Shown here in pieces: positions 37,045 through 50,880 of a stretch of DNA of 64,000 nt. Below the pieces are notes generated by a model, which saw nothing but the letters and a program-made list of their open reading frames with translations, searched no databases and was not told the DNA's origin. The DNA lies in the NCBI GenBank assembly GCA_002787035.1, contig PCVP01000014.1:1-64000 (forward strand), written 5' to 3'. The number at the start of each line of letters is the position of its first letter. Position 1 is the stretch's first letter. The translations under genes were made by a program, and so were the position numbers. The stretch comes from Candidatus Peregrinibacteria bacterium CG11_big_fil_rev_8_21_14_0_20_49_14 (GTDB lineage Bacteria; Patescibacteriota; Gracilibacteria; Peribacterales; Peribacteraceae).

Positions 37045-37698
37045 CTACCTAAGAAAAGGAATATTGGCTTCAAGCTCCACTTCGTTATCCACTCCGCCGG
37101 GCACTCCTATATTAAAGTCACTGCGCAGCAACGTATGTTTCATGGTGAGACCTGCATCCGAAATATCGGCAGTGATGGTAAGAGGTTTGGATACGCCATG
37201 CATAGTCAAGTTACCTGTAATGTCATAGCGAGTTCCTCCTTTGCTTTCGATGTTTGTGGAGAGAAACGTTGCTTGCGGGTATGTCTCTGCATCGAAGAAA
37301 TCTTCGGACAGTAAATGATCTGTCAGCATCTGTTTTCCTGTTTTCAGACTGTTTATGGGTATGGAGAGAGCAATTTGAGATGCTTCCAGTCTTATAGGAT
37401 CTTCCGCATTCGGAACCATTTGGAAGTTGATGTCGTAGAACGCTCCTTCCTCTTTTACCAAGTTTCCTTTTGTTCCGATAAACGTAAGAATGCTGTCATT
37501 TCTGTTCCCGTTGATTCCTGTTTTTGAAAGATTGGCCATGGAATCGGACTGCAGAGGAGAAGTAACGCGCACATTCGCAGTGGCTTCATTTCCTTCCGCA
37601 TCCATTCTTTCGTATGAACGGATGGCTTCGGTTTTAAAACCGGAACCAAAACTGCAGCCGACTAGTGTAAGCGTAAGCAACAGAACAGATTTTCTCAT
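37045..37698 (-). CDS. YceI-family lipoprotein
   Basis: MRKSVLLLTLTLVGCSFGSG lipobox; FFDAETYPQATFLSTNIESKGGTRYDITGNLTMHGVSKPLTI. Confidence 0.85.
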   Translation of the reverse strand: MRKSVLLLTLTLVGCSFGSGFKTEAIRSYERMDAEGNEATANVRVTSPLQSDSMANLSKTGINGNRNDSILTFIGTKGNLVKEEGAFYDINFQMVPNAEDPIRLEASQIALSIPINSLKTGKQMLTDHLLSEDFFDAETYPQATFLSTNIESKGGTRYDITGNLTMHGVSKPLTITADISDAGLTMKHTLLRSDFNIGVPGGVDNEVELEANIPFLR

Positions 37699-37715
37699 AA
37701 GCAATGGAATGACAG

Positions 37716-37791
37716 TGGTGGCCCAGATCAGATTTGAACTGATGACACCTCGCTCTTCAGGCGAGTGCTCTACCAACTGAGCTACCGGGCC
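37716..37791 (-). tRNA. tRNA-Phe(GAA), CCA encoded
   Basis: GGCCCGGTAGCTCAGTTGGTAGAGCACTCGCCTGAAGAGCGAGGTGTCATCAGTTCAAATCTGATCTGGGCCACCA. Confidence 0.93.
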
Positions 37792-38029
37792 AAAATGATT
37801 CTTAACAAAGTCGTTGATCTAAGGGATCGAGCAGAATAAATCTGCGATATGCTTCTATCGTACGTGAATCAAAGCTGGGTGAGTGTAGCAACTCCTCGTT
37901 CGTTCGAGAAGGCAAAGATAGAAGTTTCCTTCTGAGCGATAATTGACTAGCATATACTAGTGTTGTATAGTTATACACCCGTTCTTTTACTAAAAAGGCT
38001 CAAATACTTCAACCAGAATCGAGGTTCTC

Positions 38030-38473
38030 ATGAATTGGACTGCAATTTTTCTTGCACTTGCATCTATGGCACTCGGCGCAGTTCTTATGCGCCAGTACCT
38101 GCAAAACCGCAAGATTTCACTGCAAAGCGTATGGGCCGGCCTTCAACGTGAAGGGTCACCTGTTCCGTGTGCAGATTCTCTAAGCTTCAGTGCAAGAACG
38201 TTGCCGAAGAAGGGTCTTTTAACTCCGGCACACTCGCCGTCGCTATCGTTTCTGTACGTCAACATTCCTCGTGAAGGAGAAACCCCGGAAGAAGAATTTC
38301 TCCTCGTCAGCCAAAGCGGTTTTGTCGGTCAGTTGAAACTGACATATCGAAACGGTGAGCTGCTTGAGGCCAAAGTTGTTGTGGGTACTGAGAAACCACA
38401 AAAACTGAAAATTGCACTCTACGCATCCATCGCGGTGCGAGTTCTAAGCAGTGTTCGAGGTCGACAACATTAA
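38030..38473 (+). CDS. Hypothetical protein
   Basis: 147 aa ORF with N-terminal TM, followed by terminator. Confidence 0.55.
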   Translation: MNWTAIFLALASMALGAVLMRQYLQNRKISLQSVWAGLQREGSPVPCADSLSFSARTLPKKGLLTPAHSPSLSFLYVNIPREGETPEEEFLLVSQSGFVGQLKLTYRNGELLEAKVVVGTEKPQKLKIALYASIAVRVLSSVRGRQH

Positions 38474-38490
38474 CCATTGCAGAGCGGGAT

Positions 38491-38523
38491 AAACTGCGAT
38501 CTCCTTGAGCCGGGATCGCAGTT

Positions 38524-38526
<3 letters not shown>
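38491..38526. terminator. Bidirectional terminator
   Basis: AACTGCGAT...ATCGCAGTTTT between convergent genes. Confidence 0.75.
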
Positions 38527-42090
<3,564 letters not shown>

Positions 42091-42106
42091 CACTGTGATA
42101 TGATTG

Positions 42107-42130
42107 GCGAGCCTCCTGGGAGGCTCGCTT
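42107..42130 (+). terminator. Terminator downstream of dnaK
   Basis: GCGAGCCTcctgggAGGCTCGCTTCTTC. Confidence 0.65.
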
Positions 42131-42148
42131 CTTCAACTAATTGCCAAT

Positions 42149-42634
42149 ATGACCATATTAAGGTATAATGATCATGTGAAAAACGAACAACAAGAACCTG
42201 CCAATGGTGCAGAGGCTCCTGAAAACCTTTCTGTTACGGAGCAAATACTGAGCCTTCAGGTCGATTTGAAAGGTCGTATGAAAGGATTGGCTGACCCCGG
42301 TACAGTATGGCAAATGGCACAAATTGAAATGTCGAATGAAGCAAATAATCAGAAACAACGAACATTCGTTCGAGCTATTTTGGCAGGATTGGCGCTAGGA
42401 AAGCCGCATACAGAGTTGATTTCTGTAGTGGAAAAATGGCAACGTGCGGGAGTGGGAGACCAGAAACTTGCTGTGAGTGTTTCTCGCATACTGGAAGACG
42501 CCACTCATGAAAATGGTGAGTATCATTCCAAGAGTATTGCTGCAGCCGTAGAAAAAGAGGTGAACAGAGGTCATGTTCCGGGTATACAACCTCCCGGAGC
42601 CGGGAGTCAACCTGTACGAAGAAGAGCAGCGTAG
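42149..42634 (+). CDS. Hypothetical protein
   Basis: About 160 aa ORF; start uncertain (42104/42149/42174). Confidence 0.5.
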   Translation: MTILRYNDHVKNEQQEPANGAEAPENLSVTEQILSLQVDLKGRMKGLADPGTVWQMAQIEMSNEANNQKQRTFVRAILAGLALGKPHTELISVVEKWQRAGVGDQKLAVSVSRILEDATHENGEYHSKSIAAAVEKEVNRGHVPGIQPPGAGSQPVRRRAA

Positions 42635-42635
42635 T

Positions 42636-43652
42636 TTAGAGCTGCTTTCCAACCAACTCTGCCAGTTCCACAAGGCGGTTGCTGTAGCCCCATTCATTGT
42701 CGTACCAAGAGAGTGTTTTTACGACAGTAACACCGTCTTGAGTATGCACTTTCGTACTCTGTGCATCGATGATGGAACTTCTGGAATCGCCCACATAGTC
42801 TTGCAGAACAAGAGGACGCTCTTCGTACCCGAGTATTCCTTTCATCGAGCCTTTTGCTGCAGCCTTAAATGCCGCATTTACTTCTTCTGCAGTGACTTGT
42901 TTGGACACGACGGTTGTAAGGTCGGTTAGACTTCCCGTAGGCGTGGGAACACGAATGGACATACCATCCAGCTTTCCCGCAAGCTCCGGCAGCACAAGAC
43001 CTACTGCAATGGCGGCCCCTGTGGTGGTAGGAATCATATTTATGGCTGCGGCACGAGCTCTTCGCATGTCTTTATGTGGCAAATCCAGCAGTCGCTGGTC
43101 GTTTGTGTAGCTGTGAATGGTTGTCATAAATCCTTGCTGAATGCCGAAGTTTTCATGAATAACCTTTGCCATGGGAGCGAGGCAGTTAGTGGTACACGAT
43201 GCGTTCGAAATAACATCCATTGTCTTGGGATCATAGGTTTCCTCGTTTACACCGAGACAAAATGTTCCGTCCGCCTTGTCTTTACATGGTGCGGAAAGAA
43301 TCACCTTCTTGGCACCCGCTTGAAGGTGAGCGGCAGCGGCATCTCGGTGGTTAAACACTCCCGTACACTCAAGTACGACGTCCACTTTCAGCTCTTTGTG
43401 AGCGAGAGTCGAAGGATCTTTACAGGCTGAAATTCGAATTTTACCGTGCTTGTTACACAGCATCCCGTCTTTGTAGCATGTATCTCCACAATCGTAATGA
43501 CCATACGTGGAATCAAATTCAAAGAGATGTGCGAGAGTAGCGGCATCCGTAAGATCGTTGATGAGCACAACGTTGATACTTGGGTGCTTCTCCTGAATAA
43601 TACGCAGTGCCTGACGGCCGATGCGTCCGAATCCGTTTATGGCTATGTTCAT
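42636..43652 (-). CDS. gap: Glyceraldehyde-3-phosphate dehydrogenase, type I
   Basis: MNIAINGFGRIGRQALR; SNASCTTNCLAPMAKV; SWYDNEWGYSNRLVEL. Confidence 0.97.
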   Translation of the reverse strand: MNIAINGFGRIGRQALRIIQEKHPSINVVLINDLTDAATLAHLFEFDSTYGHYDCGDTCYKDGMLCNKHGKIRISACKDPSTLAHKELKVDVVLECTGVFNHRDAAAAHLQAGAKKVILSAPCKDKADGTFCLGVNEETYDPKTMDVISNASCTTNCLAPMAKVIHENFGIQQGFMTTIHSYTNDQRLLDLPHKDMRRARAAAINMIPTTTGAAIAVGLVLPELAGKLDGMSIRVPTPTGSLTDLTTVVSKQVTAEEVNAAFKAAAKGSMKGILGYEERPLVLQDYVGDSRSSIIDAQSTKVHTQDGVTVVKTLSWYDNEWGYSNRLVELAELVGKQL

Positions 43653-43714
43653 ACTGAAAGAGGGAAAGTACGAGAAGTGTACCAATTCATTTTGTAGTGG
43701 TCGAGATGTTGTCT

Positions 43715-44863
43715 CTACGAGAGTACAGCTCGTATCTTTTTGGCGTTAGGAAGAATGTCTATTCCGGAAGCATCATACAGAGTATTCATGAGTGCGTCTC
43801 CCTTTACCATGTCTTGTGTAATTTCGCCGTATGAATCTATGTCGCCATAGGTTTTCCCCTGTGCAATGCCGGGCCCTGCCAGCACCGCATAGCCCACATT
43901 GTGATGGTCTCTGCCTCCCGAAGCATTAATACGTGGAGTACGACCGTGTTCGCTTGTGACCAGAAGAAGAAATCCGTGATGATGTGCATCATCTATAAGC
44001 GCTGCAATCGCCTGATCTGTCGGAGGAATGAGCTCGTCACTTCTGTCTTTGATACTAGTATGCATGTCCCATCCTTTTCCCTGTTCGTTATACACAAAAC
44101 TGATTCCTGCCCCTTGTTGTGCGAAACTGGAAGCGAGCGCTGCGGATCTTCCTATTTGATTATCTCCGAACCTATTCAGTTGTTTTTCGGCGTCCGAGAA
44201 GGGGCGAGTGAGTTTATCTCCACCAAGGAGCAGTGAAAAGGCAAGTTCTCTGTTCTCCTGCATAAGGGTGATAGCGGGAGAAGAGAGTTGTTGCCCTCTT
44301 GTTTCAAGAACATGAAGTAACTCCAACCTTTTTCTCAGTCCGGGGTCCGCCTGAATAGGCGGCGGTGCAAAACGATTTTCTTCTTTATTCCATTGCACAT
44401 GAAATCCGATATTTGGGTCCAATTGTGCTCTGTCTGTAAATATACTGGGAAGTTCTATGAAAGGATGCGGTATACCTCCATGCGAGAATTTCCCGGAGCC
44501 TTTTTGCATGGAATCACCCACAACATACTTTGCATTATGGGAGGTATTGCCGCAGTCGAGAGACTTTACGACGGATGCTTTATGCAAAACTTCGCAAGTT
44601 TTCTGCCATCTTGAATCTATGAGTGATCCGTTTTTTGCACGCGTACTCGTTACATCTCCCCGGTATTCATTGGGTCCTGCAATTGGACTTACAAACTCAT
44701 ACGGAGATTGTGCACCACCCTGAAAGAATATGACAATCGGCATGATTTTGTTTTTGGTACTAGCTTGCACGCTCTGCACCCCGGCAAGACCCGCGGCAGA
44801 TATGGCAAGAAAAGACCTTCTACTCATTCTTTCCAGTTGCCTGGTTTCGTTAGAAGCTCTCAT
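43715..44863 (-). CDS. DUF1501-family protein with TAT-like signal
   Basis: MSRRSFLAISAAGLAGVQ; TSEHGRTPRINASGGRDHHNVGYAVLAGPGI. Confidence 0.8.
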   Translation of the reverse strand: MRASNETRQLERMSRRSFLAISAAGLAGVQSVQASTKNKIMPIVIFFQGGAQSPYEFVSPIAGPNEYRGDVTSTRAKNGSLIDSRWQKTCEVLHKASVVKSLDCGNTSHNAKYVVGDSMQKGSGKFSHGGIPHPFIELPSIFTDRAQLDPNIGFHVQWNKEENRFAPPPIQADPGLRKRLELLHVLETRGQQLSSPAITLMQENRELAFSLLLGGDKLTRPFSDAEKQLNRFGDNQIGRSAALASSFAQQGAGISFVYNEQGKGWDMHTSIKDRSDELIPPTDQAIAALIDDAHHHGFLLLVTSEHGRTPRINASGGRDHHNVGYAVLAGPGIAQGKTYGDIDSYGEITQDMVKGDALMNTLYDASGIDILPNAKKIRAVLS

Positions 44864-45266
44864 GCTTTATATATGTACTCCTCGTACTTAAATTGTCCAA
44901 TTACGAGGACTTGCGAAGTCACTTCTGCACCTGAAAATGGCTTAGTATAGCCATATATTATCTTGAAACTAACTGCTTGAATGCGTATCCCATGCCCATA
45001 GCTGTAGCATTAGATATGACTCTAGACAAAAAATGGGTTTGTTTGGTAATTTTTACATTCAAAAAAACTCCATGTCTGCTACAGTAATTTCGATACCATC
45101 GTTTTAGGTGTTTGCACTTGCAATTCTTTAAACCCGTAATTCAGAGCAAAAAGGGGCATCCGGCCTCTGGTCATCGCTCTGATAAGCGGGATACCGCTTA
45201 CAACATGGGATCATCATGCAGGTTGTCCCTTCTAGGGCAATCTGCAAAGACTACTCATCTTCTGCG

Positions 45267-46679
45267 ATGATTTCATTGAATCGAGCCAAAGAGTACATAA
45301 CTCTTCATTGGAAAATGATTGGACTACTACAGAGAATTCAAATAATTCTTTCGCTTGTTCTATTTCTAATATTATTACCTTTCGTATATTCGAATTTTTC
45401 AGCCTCCAATATTGAAAAGATATTTTCAACATTTGTCTTCGCAATCGCCTTCACATTCATTTGCACATGGTACTATCCCTACTTTAAAAGTAGAAAACAT
45501 GGAGCAATGTTTAACATTATAGTTATTTTGTTATTGCCTCTTTGGTTTGTGTTTATAACTTCTACATTACCTAATGTACTACGCATCTATTTACTCAAGA
45601 AAATAATTGGATTTTTGTTATCAGTTTCCGCTGTCACCTTCATTCTTACGTATTTGTTGAAACCAAATACAGATACAAAGCCAAAATATAAGGCTCTATT
45701 ATTAATGCCCGTTCTAATTTTGATTACTGAGATAGTGGGTAACACTAGCTATCATCTAGCCGTTGGAAAGTTCCTATGGGAACCGCTTGGTGAATTTTAC
45801 AATATTCGTCCCTACACAGAAAGGGTTGGCGATGCCAGAATATTTACTTCCAAAAAAAACTACTCAGATGAATCATATTCTTTTGATGAAAATGGCTTTA
45901 GAGAAGGTAAAAATCACTATTCTTCTGAAGGGAAAAACATAGTTATTATTGGTGATTCTGTTCCATTCGGCATGGGTGTAAAAAATGATGAAACAATATC
46001 CTCATATCTTTCTGTAAAACTTCCATCATTCGGAATTATTAATGCGGCATTACCTTCATATTCATTACATCAAGCAATAGCAAGATTTAAGACTGAAATA
46101 TTAGGAAAGTTTAGTACAGATATACTTGTTCTTCAAATTTATGATCCCGCCTCTCAGTTTGCTATTTGGGGTAGGGAATGGAGTCCAGAAATTAGTTGGG
46201 CTTCAGGCGATAGGAAGTATAATGAAAAACATGATTGGATTAGGAATAACCAAATATTGAAATATTCATTTATTTTTTATTTTCTTTTTCCTAGAGATGA
46301 TCAACGTGTACATGATAATTTAAAATTAGACAAAAACGACGCAATAGCATTTGCAAGATTCGAAGATATTAATCTGACAGAACTCGAGAATCTTCGAAAG
46401 ATTACAGACGCAAAAATCATTATTTTACCAATCAATAATTCACCATCTGCGCGTAACAATTATCCCACAGAGCATCTTTTAGCAGTTGAAACACTAAATA
46501 ACATTCTCAAAAAATTCTCCGACAAGCATGACGATCAGTATTTTTTGGATATACGCGAATACTTTAATTCATTAAAAAAAGATAATTTATTTTTAGATTC
46601 CTGTTGTCATTTGACCCCAGAAGGTAATAAAGCTCAGGCAGATGCGTTATATGAAGAAATTGTTATGCTGCAAAATTAG
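45267..46679 (+). CDS. Membrane protein with SGNH/GDSL-hydrolase-like domain
   Basis: N-terminal TM helices; IVIIGDSVPFGMGVKNDET and DSCCHLTPEGNKAQADALY; start refined. Confidence 0.7.
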   Translation: MISLNRAKEYITLHWKMIGLLQRIQIILSLVLFLILLPFVYSNFSASNIEKIFSTFVFAIAFTFICTWYYPYFKSRKHGAMFNIIVILLLPLWFVFITSTLPNVLRIYLLKKIIGFLLSVSAVTFILTYLLKPNTDTKPKYKALLLMPVLILITEIVGNTSYHLAVGKFLWEPLGEFYNIRPYTERVGDARIFTSKKNYSDESYSFDENGFREGKNHYSSEGKNIVIIGDSVPFGMGVKNDETISSYLSVKLPSFGIINAALPSYSLHQAIARFKTEILGKFSTDILVLQIYDPASQFAIWGREWSPEISWASGDRKYNEKHDWIRNNQILKYSFIFYFLFPRDDQRVHDNLKLDKNDAIAFARFEDINLTELENLRKITDAKIIILPINNSPSARNNYPTEHLLAVETLNNILKKFSDKHDDQYFLDIREYFNSLKKDNLFLDSCCHLTPEGNKAQADALYEEIVMLQN

Positions 46680-46693
46680 CGTTCCGCACCTTT

Positions 46694-47518
46694 TTAAAAC
46701 TTGGAATACTCGCGTTGCATTCGCAACGTATCTTCTTCCAAAAGAGGGGATTCACAGACAACAGTACCTTCCACTCCTCTTTCATGAAGGACAGTAAGAA
46801 AGTCCTTCCACTTCGCATCGCTCTGCAAAAGAGGCAGATGCTTCTTCTCTCCTTTCTCAGTGTATTCGATACCCGAATAGTGCATATGAACAGAGGAAAG
46901 TGCTTTCTTACCCAGGTATTTTACGTACAAATCAAACATGTCATTCCATTCTTGTTTGGTGTTCCACGCCCCGTTGGAGCGCGCGTGCATGTGCGCGGGG
47001 TCTACTGTCGGGTATATGTGAAATTCCTTACTGAGTTTTAAGACCTCTTCCAGCGTGCCAAACTGTGTGGGTTTGCCCATTGTTTCGAATCCCAGATTCA
47101 CATGCGAGAACAGCGTGTCTTTCTGTTTCATAATATCGGCTGTTGCCTGTCGGACATTCTCGTAAGCATCCGAAGGGTCCATACCCAAATAAAATGCAGG
47201 ATGAACGCAGACAGAATGCGCACCGCACCTCTCTGCCATACTCAGAGCATCCAATATCCGTTTTTTACTGGCAGCGAGCTTTTCTTTCTCCTTCGCATTG
47301 AGATTGATGAAGTAAGGAGCATGTACCGTGAGGTACATGTTGCACTGTTGCGCCGCCTCTCGTATTTCATCCATTCGCTCAGGATTTTTGGGCACTTGCT
47401 GCACCCACTCCATTTCCATGGCAGTAATGCCGAGCGAATGGGCATGTTCAATTCCTTTTACGGTTCCTCCGGAACCGGGAGTGGAAAGCGGAACGCCGGC
47501 TACAGCAAAGTGCAACAT
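46694..47518 (-). CDS. Endonuclease IV-like (AP endonuclease family 2 TIM barrel)
   Basis: LTVHAPYFINLNAKEKEKLAASKKRILDAL, SVCVHPAFYLG, LGFETMGKPTQFGTLEEVL, PTVDPAHMHAR, VCESPLLEEDTL. Confidence 0.85.
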   Translation of the reverse strand: MLHFAVAGVPLSTPGSGGTVKGIEHAHSLGITAMEMEWVQQVPKNPERMDEIREAAQQCNMYLTVHAPYFINLNAKEKEKLAASKKRILDALSMAERCGAHSVCVHPAFYLGMDPSDAYENVRQATADIMKQKDTLFSHVNLGFETMGKPTQFGTLEEVLKLSKEFHIYPTVDPAHMHARSNGAWNTKQEWNDMFDLYVKYLGKKALSSVHMHYSGIEYTEKGEKKHLPLLQSDAKWKDFLTVLHERGVEGTVVCESPLLEEDTLRMQREYSKF

Positions 47519-47535
47519 AGTGGTAGTGTACAGGT

Positions 47536-48888
47536 GTGCCACTTACGCAGGAAATTATCGACCGCACTTTGCACACCTCACTCGGTGATGGCGGATACAG
47601 GGTGGTGGAGATATTGCTCGACGCAGGATACGAAGCATGGTGGGTCGGTGGGTGTATTCGCGACATGTTACTGGGCGACGTACCCGACGATATAGACATA
47701 GCAACAGACGCGACTCCGCAGGACATCGTTCAGTTATTTCGAAAGTGTGACGACACTGCGGCTAAATTCGGAGCGGTGCTGGTTTCCCATGCGGGACATA
47801 CATATGAATTCACCACATTCCGAGAAGAGCACGAAATAAGTGACGGACGATTTCCGGAATCAGTACGATTTACCACACGTGAGAACGATGCTTCTCGCAG
47901 AGACATCACCATAAATGCCATGTACTGGCATCCGATATCCGGTGAATTGTACGACCCATTCGGAGGAGAATCAGATCTGCATGCACTGCTGATTCGATTC
48001 ATCGGGGACCCCAAAACACGCATTGAGCATGACGCACTCAGGCTGCTTCGCGTCATTCGATTTCGCGCACTCATAGGAGGGCAATACCACCCGGATACAT
48101 TTGCAGCGTTACACAGTCTCTCGAAAAATATTTCTGTTCTCTCGGGTGAAAGAAGGCTCAAAGAAATGGAGAAAATGCTGCTCGGCCCGAACCCGGAAAG
48201 AGCATTCGAAGACCTGTGGGAAACAGACGTGTTGGAGCATCTGATTCCCGAACTGCACAAGTGCAAAGGCGTAGCCCAGCCCGCAGATTTTCACGAAGAG
48301 GGAGATGTGTGGGACCACACGATGCTCTGCATTGCTTCCTGTACGGAAGACCACGGAGCGGATGTTCGATGGTCCGCACTGTTTCATGACATCGGAAAAG
48401 CAGAGACATTCTCTGTGAAAGAACGCATAAGATTTGATGGTCACGCAACGGTTTCTGCCGATATTTCAGATACCGTTCTTCAGCGATTGCAGTGCCCTAA
48501 ACGAAGGATAGAGAAGATTCACTGGCTCATAGAGCACCACATGATGATGGGAAACTTTGCAGATATGAATACCGAAAGAAAGTCTCACTGGTACTACCAC
48601 CCGTGGTTCATAGAACTTTTACAGCTCTTTTGGTTGGATATTGCTGGTACAAAACCACAAAATTACGATTTGTATGATTCCATCATTTCAGATTACAACG
48701 AGTTTTTGAATGCAAATCCTCTTCCTCCAAAACCACTGCTCAGCGGAGAGAACGTTATGAAAATTCTTGGCATACAACCCGGAGCGAAAGTCGGTGAAAT
48801 TATGAAGAAGCTCTACAAAGCGCAGGTGCAGAAAAAGATTTCTTCCAAGTCTGAAGCAATAGATTTCATAACATCACATTTTTCGTAG
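47536..48888 (+). CDS. CCA tRNA nucleotidyltransferase / poly(A) polymerase family with HD domain
   Basis: AWWVGGCIRDMLLGDVPDDIDIATDATP; FHDIGKAETFSVKERIRFDGHA. Confidence 0.92.
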   Translation: MPLTQEIIDRTLHTSLGDGGYRVVEILLDAGYEAWWVGGCIRDMLLGDVPDDIDIATDATPQDIVQLFRKCDDTAAKFGAVLVSHAGHTYEFTTFREEHEISDGRFPESVRFTTRENDASRRDITINAMYWHPISGELYDPFGGESDLHALLIRFIGDPKTRIEHDALRLLRVIRFRALIGGQYHPDTFAALHSLSKNISVLSGERRLKEMEKMLLGPNPERAFEDLWETDVLEHLIPELHKCKGVAQPADFHEEGDVWDHTMLCIASCTEDHGADVRWSALFHDIGKAETFSVKERIRFDGHATVSADISDTVLQRLQCPKRRIEKIHWLIEHHMMMGNFADMNTERKSHWYYHPWFIELLQLFWLDIAGTKPQNYDLYDSIISDYNEFLNANPLPPKPLLSGENVMKILGIQPGAKVGEIMKKLYKAQVQKKISSKSEAIDFITSHFS

Positions 48889-48919
48889 TATGTAGCTGTT
48901 TCCCATTCATACGGACTTC

Positions 48920-49762
48920 ATGACTTCTGTTCGTTGCGGTCCGCATAGAAAGGCGTACCCTTATGAAATGGAAAATGAAACGCAATGGAGCAGAGGATAC
49001 GGAGAAACTGAAAGTGTTGGAGTGGTTCTTCACGGCTTAAATATGAAACCGGAAAGCATGAACGACATGGTTGAATTACTTCAAAATACGAACGCAGAAG
49101 TGCTAAGATTAGCCATTACGGGTCACAGCGACTCTCAGTCTTCTTGGAACTTCGTTCAGAGAAAACATTGGATAAGCGATGTTTCACGTGGTATTGAAGA
49201 GGCAGCCAAAAGAGCAACAACGTTAGGCGTGCCGCTTCACGGAGTCGGGTATTCCATGGGAGGACAATTACTGGTAGATGCTCTGCAAGAAACGGGGATT
49301 CGCACAGATAAAAACATTCTTCTGGCTCCAAGTATCGCGTTACGGCCCGTAGCACAGAGCCAACTACACTGGGCGAAATGGCTGGGACCTCTCCCGACTC
49401 CCAGCACTCTGAGCGAAGAATACAGATCTAATTCCACTATTCCCGGTTCTGCATACGGTGCCATGTCCAACTCTCAGAAAGCCATATATGAAACAAAGAA
49501 TCCGCAAAATTTAAATGTTCCCACAATGATTATTTTAGATCCCGATGACGAATGGATTAGTGAGGACGGATTGCGGCTATTTATGCAAAAATTCAAATTA
49601 ACGAACTGGGCATTTCGTTTGTTGAAAAGGAGCAAAGAAAAAATAGCGGGTCGTTGGCATCACTTGATTCACGACAAAAAGTCACTTGCGGAACACTGGG
49701 ACAATATTTCATTGCATATCAAAGAATTCCTCTCCGTACGTGGCACTATGCGAAGTGGCTAA
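48920..49762 (+). CDS. Alpha/beta hydrolase
   Basis: GVVLHGLNMKPESM; GVGYSMGGQLLVDAL nucleophile elbow; LDPDDEWIS; WHHLIHD. Confidence 0.75.
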   Translation: MTSVRCGPHRKAYPYEMENETQWSRGYGETESVGVVLHGLNMKPESMNDMVELLQNTNAEVLRLAITGHSDSQSSWNFVQRKHWISDVSRGIEEAAKRATTLGVPLHGVGYSMGGQLLVDALQETGIRTDKNILLAPSIALRPVAQSQLHWAKWLGPLPTPSTLSEEYRSNSTIPGSAYGAMSNSQKAIYETKNPQNLNVPTMIILDPDDEWISEDGLRLFMQKFKLTNWAFRLLKRSKEKIAGRWHHLIHDKKSLAEHWDNISLHIKEFLSVRGTMRSG

Positions 49763-49777
49763 TTTGCTGTATAATAT

Positions 49778-50275
49778 ATGGAAACATACAAATTTATGGA
49801 ACAGTTTCTCTTGTCACAAGACGTCATAGGCAGAATTCTTCTAGCAGCATTTTTAGGATCTATAGCAGGCATAGAAAGGGATATTCACAACAGACCTGCC
49901 GGTTTGCGTACAAATATGGTTATCTCTGTAAGTTCGTGCCTTATGACCATATTATCCATAGATGTGTTTCTTCCTATGAGCCCCGAAGTGGACTTTACGC
50001 GCATGACTGCAGCGATTGTTTCGGGAGTCGGCTTTCTGGGTGCCGGAGTAATTATGCACCAAGGCAATGGCATTCAAGGAATGACAACCGCGGCACAAAT
50101 TTGGCTTGTGTCCGGCATTGGTATGGCCGTAGGAGTGGGAGCCTACTCATTGGCTATCTTCACATGCATATTTACAGTCACAGCGCTTATTATTCTGGCT
50201 CCGCTCAGTCATAAGTTTTCTGAAATTGGGAACAATAACAATCAAGAATGGAGTATGAAGAACGGCAAGCACTAA
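49778..50275 (+). CDS. MgtC/SapB-family membrane protein
   Basis: RILLAAFLGSIAGIERDIHNRPAGLRTNMVISVSSCLMTILS; GFLGAGVIMHQGNGIQGMTTAAQIW. Confidence 0.92.
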   Translation: METYKFMEQFLLSQDVIGRILLAAFLGSIAGIERDIHNRPAGLRTNMVISVSSCLMTILSIDVFLPMSPEVDFTRMTAAIVSGVGFLGAGVIMHQGNGIQGMTTAAQIWLVSGIGMAVGVGAYSLAIFTCIFTVTALIILAPLSHKFSEIGNNNNQEWSMKNGKH

Positions 50276-50316
50276 AATTGTTGTAATTCAGTGACACAGT
50301 AGTAGAATGCAAAGTT

Positions 50317-50880
50317 GTGGTCACTCAAGAAGGAAACATACGGGAGCAAAAGAAAACTTCTCAGTTTTGGTACGATATTGCCGAGTGGGAAGAAGGAGGG
50401 ACAGTAGTAGATATATTGGAGACAAGATGGCGCCACCTCTGGGAGAGTGTTCCGGATCACATACTTGAAATAGATACGCAAGGAACTATTTTGCTTATCA
50501 ATAAAGTTCTTCCACAGTACGAAATAAAGAATGTAATAGGTTCCAGTGTGTTTAGTTATGTGCCGGATCACCATCATGAAGCACTACGAAAAGCAATAAC
50601 AGACGCATTGGAGACACGTGAAATGCATCAGTATGAAATTCCGACGTTTGCAGGCGGGGCTACCACATGGTGGACGAATCGCATTGTTCCTCTCATTCAT
50701 AACAACGCGATAGTGACACTTCTTATTATTGCTACAAATGTGACTTCCATAAAAGAGAAAGAGCAGGAGCTTTCGAAACAAAATTTACAACTGAAGGCGT
50801 TGAATAAAGAGCTGAAGACACAGGCGAAAAAGCTGCGGTTTCTGGAGGAAGAGAACACGAGACTGAAGGCTAAATTTTAG
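50317..50880 (+). CDS. PAS-domain protein with C-terminal coiled coil, no kinase or output domain
   Basis: LWESVPDHILEIDTQGTILLINKV...; SIKEKEQELSKQNLQLKALNKELKTQ. Confidence 0.75.
   Translation: MVTQEGNIREQKKTSQFWYDIAEWEEGGTVVDILETRWRHLWESVPDHILEIDTQGTILLINKVLPQYEIKNVIGSSVFSYVPDHHHEALRKAITDALETREMHQYEIPTFAGGATTWWTNRIVPLIHNNAIVTLLIIATNVTSIKEKEQELSKQNLQLKALNKELKTQAKKLRFLEEENTRLKAKF

Noticed and set aside
44950-45215. Possible structured ncRNA upstream of the SGNH hydrolase gene
   Set aside because: No convincing stems, promoter or terminator that I could identify by eye; left as unexplained AT-rich spacer.
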